Position numbers and translations under genes: made by a program. The notes beneath the pieces were generated by a model. The model saw only the letters and a program-made list of their open reading frames with translations. It was not told the origin of the DNA and ran no database searches. From NCBI GenBank assembly GCA_002431845.1, contig DJEH01000018.1, forward strand, positions 1 through 18,011: a stretch of 18,011 nt of DNA, written 5' to 3'. Shown one piece after another: positions 1-7,202 of this stretch. Source of the DNA: Prevotellaceae bacterium UBA5903. Its GTDB lineage: Bacteria > Bacteroidota > Bacteroidia > Bacteroidales > Bacteroidaceae. Numbering within the stretch: position 1 is the first letter of the stretch; every line of letters starts with the position of its first letter.

Positions 1-21
1 TACCAACTGAGCTAAGAGTGC
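1..21 (-). tRNA. 5' part of a tRNA gene, cut by the window edge
   Basis: Read on the minus strand, positions 21 to 1 give a 7-nt acceptor arm GCACTCT, then T8-A9, then the D-arm start GCTC and the D-loop motif AGTTGGTA. This is the standard beginning of a tRNA. The anticodon lies outside the window, so the identity cannot be read. Bacteroidetes lysine tRNAs begin in a similar way, but that is only a guess. A well-formed promoter sits just upstream. Confidence 0.88.
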
Positions 22-46
22 AAGTGTTATTTTCGTTTTGCGTGTG

Positions 47-78
47 CAAAGGTACGATATATTTCTATACCTGCAAAA
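47..78 (-). promoter_or_regulatory. Bacteroidetes-type promoter of the tRNA gene
   Basis: On the minus strand the -7 box TACCTTTG lies at 54-47 and matches TAnnTTTG. The -33 box TTTG lies at 77-74, with a spacer of exactly 19 nt. Transcription should start near position 41, about 20 nt before the mature tRNA 5' end. Both boxes and the spacer match the known primary sigma factor consensus of Bacteroidetes. Confidence 0.8.
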
Positions 79-203
79 TATATTTGAATATTTTTTACAA
101 ACAAATAAAGATTTTATTTTCCGAATGAGAAAGCGACCATAATGATAAAGCATGTCCTCTATAAATGTGGCATATCCAATATTCATCCACACTTTCTTAT
201 TAC

Positions 204-237
204 AAAAAAGCCATACAATCCGTAAGGATTGCATGGC
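204..237 (-). terminator. Rho-independent terminator of rpsP
   Basis: Arms 210-221 and 226-237 pair over 12 bp around a 4-nt loop (222-225). The one imperfect position (215 with 232) becomes a G-U pair in the minus-strand RNA. The stem is followed in the minus direction by six U residues (209-204). It lies 24 nt after the rpsP stop codon, so it ends the rpsP transcript before the tRNA promoter. Confidence 0.88.
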
Positions 238-260
238 ATAAAATCTTTTTAGCTAACTTA

Positions 261-812
261 TTAAGCTTCAGCAGGAGCTTCAGTAGCTTCTTCAGCAGGA
301 GCCTCTTCAGTTGCATTTGCAGCAGCTTCAGCCTCAGCCTTAGCAGCAGCTTCAGCAGCTTTCTTCTCAGCTACCTTTTCTGCGATCTTTTCGTTTACCT
401 TCTTTTCTGCAGCGAGACGTGCTTCAGCAGCAGCCTTCTTATCAGCAGCAGTTTTGTCAGCAGCAGCAGTAGTCTTAGCGTCCTTAGCTTGCTTCCAAGC
501 TTCGAACTTAGCCTTAGCAGCAGCCTCATCGAAAGCACCCTTACGAACACCACCATTGAGGTGCTTCATAAGCATAACGCCTTCGTTAGAAAGGATTGTG
601 CGTACAGTATCGGTTGGTTGTGCACCATTCTCTACCCAATAAAGTGCGCGTTCGAAATTCAAATCTACTGTGGCAGGATTGGTGTTAGGGTTATAAGTAC
701 CAATCTTTTCAGTAAACTTACCATCACGTGGTGCTCTTACATCAGCGATTACGATGCTGTAGAAAGCGTAGCTCTTACGGCCATGACGCTGCAAACGGAT
801 TCTTGTTGCCAT
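261..812 (-). CDS. rpsP: 30S ribosomal protein S16 with a long C-terminal tail
   Basis: S16 is a small-subunit protein that binds 16S rRNA and is needed for 30S assembly. The first 85 or so residues are a typical S16 domain, with the opening MATRIRLQRHGRK, a segment FYSIVIADVRAPRDG, the motif KIGTYNP and the region ERALYWVENGAQPTDTVR. Residues from about 90 to 183 are a low-complexity tail rich in Ala, Lys and Glu that ends acidic. E. coli S16 has only about 82 residues, and tails like this are usual in Bacteroidetes. Unlike in many bacteria, rpsP is not followed by rimM, trmD or rplS; it has its own promoter and terminator and appears monocistronic. No Shine-Dalgarno motif precedes the ATG. 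The role of the tail is unknown. Confidence 0.97.
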   Translation of the reverse strand: MATRIRLQRHGRKSYAFYSIVIADVRAPRDGKFTEKIGTYNPNTNPATVDLNFERALYWVENGAQPTDTVRTILSNEGVMLMKHLNGGVRKGAFDEAAAKAKFEAWKQAKDAKTTAAADKTAADKKAAAEARLAAEKKVNEKIAEKVAEKKAAEAAAKAEAEAAANATEEAPAEEATEAPAEA

Positions 813-849
813 TTGTTCTAAATATTTTTATTAAATAGGTTTGAATTAA

Positions 850-870
850 CGCTATTATCTCGTAATAGCG
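850..870 (-). promoter_or_regulatory. Perfect hairpin at the 5' end of the rpsP leader
   Basis: Arms CGCTATTA (850-857) and TAATAGCG (863-870) are perfectly complementary over 8 bp around a 5-nt loop. The predicted start of transcription lies at about 870-867, so the hairpin would form the extreme 5' end of the mRNA, about 38 nt before the start codon. It could stabilise the message or act as a regulatory leader. The sequence alone shows only the pairing. Confidence 0.6.
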
Positions 871-873
871 GTG

Positions 874-903
874 CAAAATTACATTTTTTTCTTTGATAAA
901 CAA
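874..903 (-). promoter_or_regulatory. Bacteroidetes-type promoter of rpsP
   Basis: The minus-strand -7 box TAATTTTG at 881-874 matches TAnnTTTG. A -33 TTG lies at 903-901 with a 19-nt spacer. This places the start of transcription near 869, giving rpsP its own promoter within the 150-nt gap after the OPT transporter gene. No hairpin terminator for the transporter gene is visible between 904 and 962. Confidence 0.72.
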
Positions 904-962
904 TAACTTGGATGCATTATTTACCCACTTTCTTATCTTTGCCTTCTTTTTTTTCTTTTCTA

Positions 963-2951
963 TTATGCCTTTAACGACGCTTTTATTAAATAAACAATGA
1001 GCGCGATATAGGCTATAAGTGATACTATCTGCGAGATTGGAGCATCAAGATAAGCTGCATTAGCAAAGTTCAGTCCGCCAAACTGCATACCCGCACTTAC
1101 AACACCCATTAATGCTCCACCTGCTATAAAGCCCGAAGCTAAAAGTGTTGCTTTTTCGTTTCTACGTTGGTTAAGTGCCACATCTGTTGAACGACTATTT
1201 ACGTACCAATTAACGAGTCCACCCACAATAAGAGGTAAATTCAGTTGTAAGGGAATAAACATACCTAAAGCAAAAGCAAGGGCAGACACACCGCAACATG
1301 TAAGGATGATAGAGATAACAGCGCCTATGCCATAGAGCAACCAAGGAGCACCTTGCCCGCTCATCAAAGGTTCTATTACAGCCGCCATTGCACGTGCTTG
1401 TGGTGCAGCCATCACATCTGAATTGTCGGGAGTAAAGCCGTATGCTTTATTCAAAATCATGATTACGCCACCCACTGTGGCAGCAGATACAAGGATGCCA
1501 AGAAACTTAAACGTTTCTTGCTTCTTGGGTGTTGCACCGAGCCAATAGCCAATCTTTAAGTCGGTAATAAATGCACCAGCAGAAGACAAAGCCGTACATA
1601 CCACACCGCCCATGATGAGCGCTGCCACCATGCCGCCTGTGCCTTTCAATCCTACTACTACCATAATTATAGAAGAGAGTATAAGAGTCATCAATGTCAT
1701 ACCACTCACTGGGTTTGAACCAACTATAGCAATGGCATTAGCTGCAACCGTTGTAAACAAGAATGCGATTATTGCCACTATTAAGATGCCCACGATAGTA
1801 AACAAAAGACTGCCTCCCATTACATCAAAATAGAAAAACAATGCGGTGACGATAATTGTAATTAAAGAGCCAATAGCAATTATTTTCATCGACAAATCGC
1901 GCTGTGTGCGCTCTACATGCTCCTCGTCACTTTTTCCTTTAAAAATTTTTCCGACTAACGAGAATGCGCTTTTAATAACACCCCAGCTCTTAATTACGCC
2001 AATGATACCCGCCATGGCAATACCGCCAATACCTATGCTCTTGGCATAACCAAACAGCTGTTCAGGACTTGCTTGTGAGGCTGTTATAGCTGCGGCATCC
2101 TTTGTTGCCTCAACGATTGTCATATCGGGAAATACGAGTGCTATGCCTGGAACTATAATCCACCATACTGCCACTGAGCCAAAGCATATAATAGCTGCAT
2201 ATTTAAGCCCAACAATGTAGCCCATGCCCAACAAAGCCGCACTTGTATTCACACTGAATATCAACTTAGCCTTATCAGCCACCACACTACCCCACTCGCA
2301 GCAACGTGATGTAAAGTTTTCATTCCACGCACCAAAAGCTGCTACTGCAAAGTCGTACAAACCGCCCACAATACCTGCTACAAGCAAAGGTTTGGCTTGT
2401 GAGCCACTACGCTCGCCCGATATAAGCACTTGAGTTGAAGCCGTAGCCTCAGGAAATGGATACTTGCCATGCATATCTTTTACAAAGAACTTGCGGAAGG
2501 GGATGAGGAACAATATACCTAATATGCCACCCAGTAATGACGACAAAAACACTTGAAAGAAATTTACCGTCAGTTCTGGATACTTATGTTGCAATATATA
2601 CAAGGCTGGCAAAGTAAAAATTGCACCTGCCACAATCATGCCCGAACATGCACCGATGCTTTGTATAATAACATTTTCGCCCAAGGGGTCTTTGCGATGT
2701 GTTGCACCGCTCACACCTACTGCAATGATGGTAATGGGAATAGCTGCTTCAAACACCTGTCCCACCTTTAATCCTAAATATGCCGTTGCAGCCGAAAAAA
2801 CAATAGCCATGAGCAATCCCCACACAACAGACCAAGGGGTAACCTCACGATATTGTAATTTGGGTTTCATCAGTGGCTCATATTCCTCGCCCTCTTTCAA
2901 CGGACGAAAAGCATTGTCGGGTAGAGAAACTTCTTTTTTAGGGTCTTCCAT
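963..2951 (-). CDS. OPT-family oligopeptide transporter
   Basis: This is a 662-residue inner-membrane protein of the oligopeptide transporter (OPT) family, which moves small peptides or metal chelates into the cell, probably by proton symport. After a short hydrophilic N-terminus (about 40 residues) there are roughly 14 to 16 hydrophobic segments. Family-like features include YPFPEATASTQVL (about 164-176), GSNPVSGMTL (411-420) and a late region with NSRSTDVALNQRRNEKATL. A charged cytoplasmic loop lies around 335-355. The gene starts 36 nt after the M13 peptidase stop codon on the same strand, so the two are probably co-transcribed. This suggests uptake of peptides made outside the inner membrane. 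The substrate is inferred from family and context; an iron-siderophore substrate cannot be ruled out. Confidence 0.93.
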   Translation of the reverse strand: MEDPKKEVSLPDNAFRPLKEGEEYEPLMKPKLQYREVTPWSVVWGLLMAIVFSAATAYLGLKVGQVFEAAIPITIIAVGVSGATHRKDPLGENVIIQSIGACSGMIVAGAIFTLPALYILQHKYPELTVNFFQVFLSSLLGGILGILFLIPFRKFFVKDMHGKYPFPEATASTQVLISGERSGSQAKPLLVAGIVGGLYDFAVAAFGAWNENFTSRCCEWGSVVADKAKLIFSVNTSAALLGMGYIVGLKYAAIICFGSVAVWWIIVPGIALVFPDMTIVEATKDAAAITASQASPEQLFGYAKSIGIGGIAMAGIIGVIKSWGVIKSAFSLVGKIFKGKSDEEHVERTQRDLSMKIIAIGSLITIIVTALFFYFDVMGGSLLFTIVGILIVAIIAFLFTTVAANAIAIVGSNPVSGMTLMTLILSSIIMVVVGLKGTGGMVAALIMGGVVCTALSSAGAFITDLKIGYWLGATPKKQETFKFLGILVSAATVGGVIMILNKAYGFTPDNSDVMAAPQARAMAAVIEPLMSGQGAPWLLYGIGAVISIILTCCGVSALAFALGMFIPLQLNLPLIVGGLVNWYVNSRSTDVALNQRRNEKATLLASGFIAGGALMGVVSAGMQFGGLNFANAAYLDAPISQIVSLIAYIALIVYLIKASLKA

Positions 2952-2987
2952 AAAGATAATGTATTTGCTTATAATAAATCAATTTAA

Positions 2988-5021
2988 TCACCAAATATCC
3001 ACACGCTTGTCTTTGGGCACAAACAATGGATCTTTCTTTGTTATGTTGAAGGCCTTATACCATGCATCAATATGAGGCAAAGCACCATTCACACGCCATA
3101 ATGCAGGAGAGTGAGGGTCGGTTTTTACCAATTGGCGCAACATTTCTTCGCGTGTATTGCATGCCCAAATAAGGCCATAGCTCAAGAAGAAGCGTTGTTC
3201 GGGAGTAAAGCCATCAACCTTTTTAAGAGGATGTTTTTTCATAGCAGTTTGAAAAGCTTGAAAAGCTATATTCAAGCCACCATGGTCTGCTATATTCTCG
3301 CCCAAGGTGAGTTTACCATTAGCGTTCAAATCAGGCAACACCTTAATATTATCAAAGAAATCGCTCATTACCGCTGTGCGTTTTTCAAAGTCAGCTTTAT
3401 CTTCCTTTGTCCACCAATCGCTAAAGTTGCCATCTTTGTCATATTGTGCCCCTTGGTCGTCAAATCCGTGCGTCATTTCGTGTCCGATAACCACACCTAT
3501 AGCACCATAGTTACATGCATCATCGGCATTAGCATTAAAGAAAGGAGGTTGTAAAATGCCAGCTGGGAAGCATATTTCGTTGGTTGTAGGATTGTAATAA
3601 GCATTGATAGTTTGCGGAGTCATGAGCCATTCTGTGCGATCGGTTGGTTTGTTTACATGCTTATCTATGTAATACTGGTTCATAAACTGTGCCACTCTAA
3701 TCATGTTGTCATGATAGCTCAAGGTTTCGTCAATATCAAGTTTAGAATAGTCCATCCACTTATCGGGATAACCTATCTTTACGTAGAAGCTATTGAGCTT
3801 TTCATGTGCCTTTTGCTTCGTTTCCTTGCTCATCCACTTTTGTTGGTCTATTCTCTCACCAAGCGCAGTTTGTAGGTTCTTAACCAATTCGAGCATACGT
3901 TGCTTAGACGATTCGGGAAAATATTTTTCAACATACATACGTCCAACAGCCATGCCTAAAGCACTGCCCACAACGTTTACGGCACGTTTCCAACGCGGCT
4001 TATTCTGTTCAGCTCCTTGCATGGCATGGCCATAGAACTGGAAGGAAGCATCGCAAAAGCGATCGCTCAACGTATTGCAAGCATCATCAATAACTTTAAA
4101 GGTAAGATAAGCCTTTAGGTCGTCAATAGAAACCTCATTTAGAATATTCTCTACCTCATGTATAGGTTCGGGTTGGCTCACAGAGATTTCCTTAATTGCG
4201 GGCACACCCATCTGCTTAAGGAACTCATTCCAATTAATGCCCGCATAATCTTTTTGCAACTGCTCGTACGACATTTTGTGGTAGTTAGCCTCAACATTGC
4301 GCAATTGAGTGGGAGTATACGAGGCACGTGCAATGCGCGTTTCGATATTGAGCACCGCTTGCATTGCTTGTTGAGCTTGCGCCTTGTCGTAGCCAGTCAT
4401 AGTGAAGAGTTGTTCCACATAGTTGCGATAAGCATTGCGGATTTTCACCGTAGGTTCGTCGTCTGACAAGTAATAGTCGCGCTCGCCCATTGAGATGCCG
4501 CCTTGATACAACTGTACCAAATTATAGCGTGCATCCATCATATCGGCATCACACATAATGCTAAAGAAGTTAGCAATACCCATCGACTGCAAGCGTCCCA
4601 TCTCTCGTTGCACGTCAGCCTTGGTTTGTAGTGCATTCACTTCATCCATAAGAGGTTTAATTGGAGCAAAATCCTCTTTATTGCGACGCACACTATCCAT
4701 TGCCAAGCGATAGAGCGAGCCTATTTTCTGCTCAAGCGTGCCTTGTTTAAACGATTTCGTCGCAAGTTCGTCAATGAGTTGGCGTATTTGCTTACTATTA
4801 TTTTCTTTTAATGCGTCAAACTGCGCATATCTTGAGTATTCTGGTGTCAGAGGATGCTGTTTGGTCCATCCACCCGTTGCATAACGGTAGAAGTCGGTGC
4901 CTGGTTTTATGGTCAAATCCATATTCGAACGATCTATACCCGACACGAGTTCACCTTGCTGTTGCGCCATAGCAAACGATGATGCAAATGCCAACATAGG
5001 CAACAATGATTTAATATTCAT
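2988..5021 (-). CDS. Secreted M13-family zinc metallopeptidase (PepO/neprilysin-like)
   Basis: The product (677 residues) belongs to peptidase family M13, whose members cut oligopeptides. A signal peptide with cleavage after AMA (about residue 19) and no lipobox cysteine predicts a periplasmic or secreted enzyme. The catalytic zinc site is intact: HEMTH at 514-518 (ligands H514 and H518, catalytic E515) and GENIADHGG at 574-582 (third ligand E575, with D579 supporting). NAYY at 473-476 corresponds to the NAFY substrate-binding motif of neprilysin. The C-terminus ends in Ile-Trp, close to the usual Val-Trp. The length matches the family (about 650-700). It lies 40 nt after the ABC-F gene and 36 nt before the OPT transporter gene, consistent with one operon in which the peptidase makes small peptides for import. 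The exact substrate is unknown. Confidence 0.96.
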   Translation of the reverse strand: MNIKSLLPMLAFASSFAMAQQQGELVSGIDRSNMDLTIKPGTDFYRYATGGWTKQHPLTPEYSRYAQFDALKENNSKQIRQLIDELATKSFKQGTLEQKIGSLYRLAMDSVRRNKEDFAPIKPLMDEVNALQTKADVQREMGRLQSMGIANFFSIMCDADMMDARYNLVQLYQGGISMGERDYYLSDDEPTVKIRNAYRNYVEQLFTMTGYDKAQAQQAMQAVLNIETRIARASYTPTQLRNVEANYHKMSYEQLQKDYAGINWNEFLKQMGVPAIKEISVSQPEPIHEVENILNEVSIDDLKAYLTFKVIDDACNTLSDRFCDASFQFYGHAMQGAEQNKPRWKRAVNVVGSALGMAVGRMYVEKYFPESSKQRMLELVKNLQTALGERIDQQKWMSKETKQKAHEKLNSFYVKIGYPDKWMDYSKLDIDETLSYHDNMIRVAQFMNQYYIDKHVNKPTDRTEWLMTPQTINAYYNPTTNEICFPAGILQPPFFNANADDACNYGAIGVVIGHEMTHGFDDQGAQYDKDGNFSDWWTKEDKADFEKRTAVMSDFFDNIKVLPDLNANGKLTLGENIADHGGLNIAFQAFQTAMKKHPLKKVDGFTPEQRFFLSYGLIWACNTREEMLRQLVKTDPHSPALWRVNGALPHIDAWYKAFNITKKDPLFVPKDKRVDIW

Positions 5022-5061
5022 TTATGTAAACTTTTTATATTATTTTCTTTCTTAGGAACTA

Positions 5062-7005
5062 TCAATCTTCAATAGCCTCCATAGCTTTTTCCCAAGCTTC
5101 TTCAGCTTGCTTTAGTGCTTGCTGCACTTTGGCATAAGTTTCAAATAGTGTTGCATCAGTAGCACCTTCGGGAGTGGCAAGTTTAGCCTCTACGTCAGCC
5201 TTTTCCTTCTCCAATCTGGCCACTTCTTCTTCGCATTTTTCAATCAGTTTTTCAGCCTTTCTGCGCTGTTTTGCTTTCTCTTTTTGTTCTTCGTAAGAGA
5301 GTCTTCCCTCTGAGGATACATCTGCTGTATCTGATGTCTTAGGCATACTTTGTGTTGGTGCCGATGGTGAGCCTGCGGTATGCAGTTCATCGAGCGATTC
5401 CATCTCTTTTTTCTGCAAAAAGTCATAGATACCACCTATATGCTCACGCACCACGCCACCACCAAATTCGTACACTTTACTTACAAGTCCGTCAAGGAAA
5501 TCGCGGTCGTGACTCACCACTATCACCGTACCATCAAACGAGCGTATGGCATCTTTTAGCACATCCTTAGTGCGCATGTCCAGGTGGTTGGTAGGCTCAT
5601 CGAGGATTAGAAAGTTTACGGGTTCGAGCAATAGTTTTATCATAGCCAAACGCGAGCGTTCGCCGCCCGAAAGCACTTTTACCTTTTTATCTGAGGCCTC
5701 GCCACCAAACATAAATGCGCCAAGAATATCGCGTATTTTCAGTCGGACTTCGCCTTTTGCCACACGATCGATGGTGTCAAACACTGTTAGTTCGCCATCA
5801 AGCATTTGTGCTTGGTTTTGTGCATAATAGCCTATCTCCACATTGTGGCCCAACTTGAGTTTACCAGTATAAGGTATTTCGCCCATTATGCACTTTACGA
5901 GTGTTGATTTACCCTCGCCATTCTTACCCACGAAGGCCACTTTTTCTCCTCGTTTTATGGTTAGATTAACGTTATGAAACACACAATGCTCACCATAGTC
6001 CTTGCGCAATTCGTCGCATATCACGGGGTAATCGCCCGAACGAGAGCAGGGAGGAAATTTTAGGTGTAGGCTTGAGTTGTCTACCTCGTCCACCTCTATA
6101 GGTACTATCTTCTCAAGTTGTTTGATGCGACTCTGCACCTGTACTGCCTTTGTTGGCTTGTATCTAAATCGTTCTATAAAGTCCTTTATATCGGCAATCT
6201 CCTTTTGTTGGTTTTCGTAAGCTCGCAATTGCTGTTCGCGACGCTCGGCACGCAACCTTATGTAGTCGTCGTATTTTACCTTATAGTCAGTTATTTTACC
6301 ACACGATATTTCGAGTGTGCGATTGGTTACATTGTTTATAAAGGCGCGGTCGTGACTAACAAGCACTACGGCACTTGCTGAACGCGACAAAAACTTTTCA
6401 AGCCAGCGTATACTCTCTATGTCCAAATGGTTAGTAGGCTCATCAAGCAATAACACATCGGGGCGTCGCAAGAGCAATTTAGCCAGTTCAATACGCATGC
6501 GCCAACCACCCGAAAACTCTTTGGTTGGTCTGTCAAAATCGGTTGTAGTAAAGCCCAAGCCTTGCAATGTGCGCTCTAATTCGGCATGATAATTCATGCC
6601 GCCCATAAGCTGAAAGCGTTCGCTCTCGTGCGTAAAGGTATCTACCAATTGCATGTAGCTTTCGCTCTCATAGTCAGTGCGGTTAGCCAACTCATTGTTG
6701 AGTTTCTCCACGCGTTGCTGCATATCGCTAATGTGTTCGAAGGCTTTTTCAGCCTCTTCCATCACCGTGTGCTCGTCGCTCAACACCATTACCTGCGGCA
6801 GATAACCAATGGTTATATCATTCTGTACAGCCACAGTTCCTGATGTTGGCTCTTGGTGTCCCGACAATATCTTTAAAAGCGTTGATTTGCCAGCACCATT
6901 TTTGCCCACAAGTGCTATGCGGTCTTTTTTATTTATAACAAACGACACATCCGTAAACAACGGACGTGCGCTAAATTCCACCGAAAGGTGTTCTACTGAA
7001 ATCAT
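5062..7005 (-). CDS. ABC-F family ATPase (ribosome-associated)
   Basis: ABC-F proteins have two ATPase domains on one chain and no membrane domain; characterised members bind the ribosomal E site and relieve stalling or antibiotic block. Domain 1 has Walker A GKNGAGKST (34-42), signature FSGGW (164-168), Walker B LLLDEPTNHLD (185-195) and SHDR (217-220). The linker, about 235-310, is charged and includes KPTKAVQVQSRIKQLEK. Domain 2 has GKNGEGKST (360-368), LSGGE (445-449), LILDEPTNHLD (466-476) and SHDRDF (498-503). Residues from about 570 to 647 form a charged coiled-coil tail, as in Uup/YheS/YdiF-type members. There is no membrane segment. The opening MISVEHLSVEF is typical and supports this start. 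It is the first gene of a probable three-gene unit with the peptidase and transporter, although its function seems unrelated to theirs. The subfamily cannot be assigned by eye. Confidence 0.95.
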   Translation of the reverse strand: MISVEHLSVEFSARPLFTDVSFVINKKDRIALVGKNGAGKSTLLKILSGHQEPTSGTVAVQNDITIGYLPQVMVLSDEHTVMEEAEKAFEHISDMQQRVEKLNNELANRTDYESESYMQLVDTFTHESERFQLMGGMNYHAELERTLQGLGFTTTDFDRPTKEFSGGWRMRIELAKLLLRRPDVLLLDEPTNHLDIESIRWLEKFLSRSASAVVLVSHDRAFINNVTNRTLEISCGKITDYKVKYDDYIRLRAERREQQLRAYENQQKEIADIKDFIERFRYKPTKAVQVQSRIKQLEKIVPIEVDEVDNSSLHLKFPPCSRSGDYPVICDELRKDYGEHCVFHNVNLTIKRGEKVAFVGKNGEGKSTLVKCIMGEIPYTGKLKLGHNVEIGYYAQNQAQMLDGELTVFDTIDRVAKGEVRLKIRDILGAFMFGGEASDKKVKVLSGGERSRLAMIKLLLEPVNFLILDEPTNHLDMRTKDVLKDAIRSFDGTVIVVSHDRDFLDGLVSKVYEFGGGVVREHIGGIYDFLQKKEMESLDELHTAGSPSAPTQSMPKTSDTADVSSEGRLSYEEQKEKAKQRRKAEKLIEKCEEEVARLEKEKADVEAKLATPEGATDATLFETYAKVQQALKQAEEAWEKAMEAIED

Positions 7006-7013
7006 TTATAAAA

Positions 7014-7038
7014 ACTTGAAATTAGGTAGGATTCAAGT
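7014..7038 (-). promoter_or_regulatory. Small hairpin just before the ABC-F start codon
   Basis: ACTTGAA (7014-7020) and TTCAAGT (7032-7038) form a 7-bp stem with an 11-nt loop. In the minus-strand RNA a run of U residues follows at once, then the ATG at 7005, only 8 nt from the stem. It could act as a weak attenuator or limit ribosome access. The stem is short and A/U-rich, so chance is possible. Confidence 0.3.
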
Positions 7039-7088
7039 GTTGTACTAAAGTTTTTACATAAGCTATATATCGCATGCTTAAGGCTATA

Positions 7089-7198
7089 CTACCTAAAGCA
7101 AACATGTGCGGACAAACAATCCTTATACCCACGTTCCTATGCTTTTATATTACATAAAAAGAGGAGCTGAGTAGGAATAGCTTGTTCGCACATGGTAG
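7089..7198. repeat. Long interrupted inverted repeat between proS and the ABC-F gene
   Basis: The outer arms CTACC (7089-7093) and GGTAG (7194-7198) share G7194 with the next stem as alternative pairings. The main arms 7103-7115 and 7182-7194 pair over 13 positions with one G-T wobble. Inside these, TTCCTA (7134-7139) pairs with TAGGAA (7172-7177), and TTTTAT (7143-7148) pairs with ATAAAA (7154-7159). The structure begins only 4 nt after the proS stop codon. No clear U-run follows it in the minus direction, so it is not a textbook terminator. The wobble pairs only in plus-strand RNA; on the minus strand it is an A-C mismatch. Confidence 0.55.
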
Positions 7199-7202
7199 CT
7201 AA

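Noticed and set aside
165..821. A 218-residue plus-strand open frame opposite rpsP
   Set aside because: Its Ser/Leu/Phe-rich product is the reverse reading of the repetitive Ala/Lys/Glu codons of the S16 tail. rpsP on the other strand is a clear family match with promoter and terminator.
2638..3075. Plus-strand open frame of 145 residues spanning the transporter-peptidase gap
   Set aside because: It overlaps two well-supported minus-strand genes, shows no recognisable domain and has no promoter box.
7006..7202. T-box or riboswitch in the proS/ABC-F spacer
   Set aside because: No T-box core sequence or known riboswitch pattern is visible; the spacer follows proS instead of preceding a synthetase gene.
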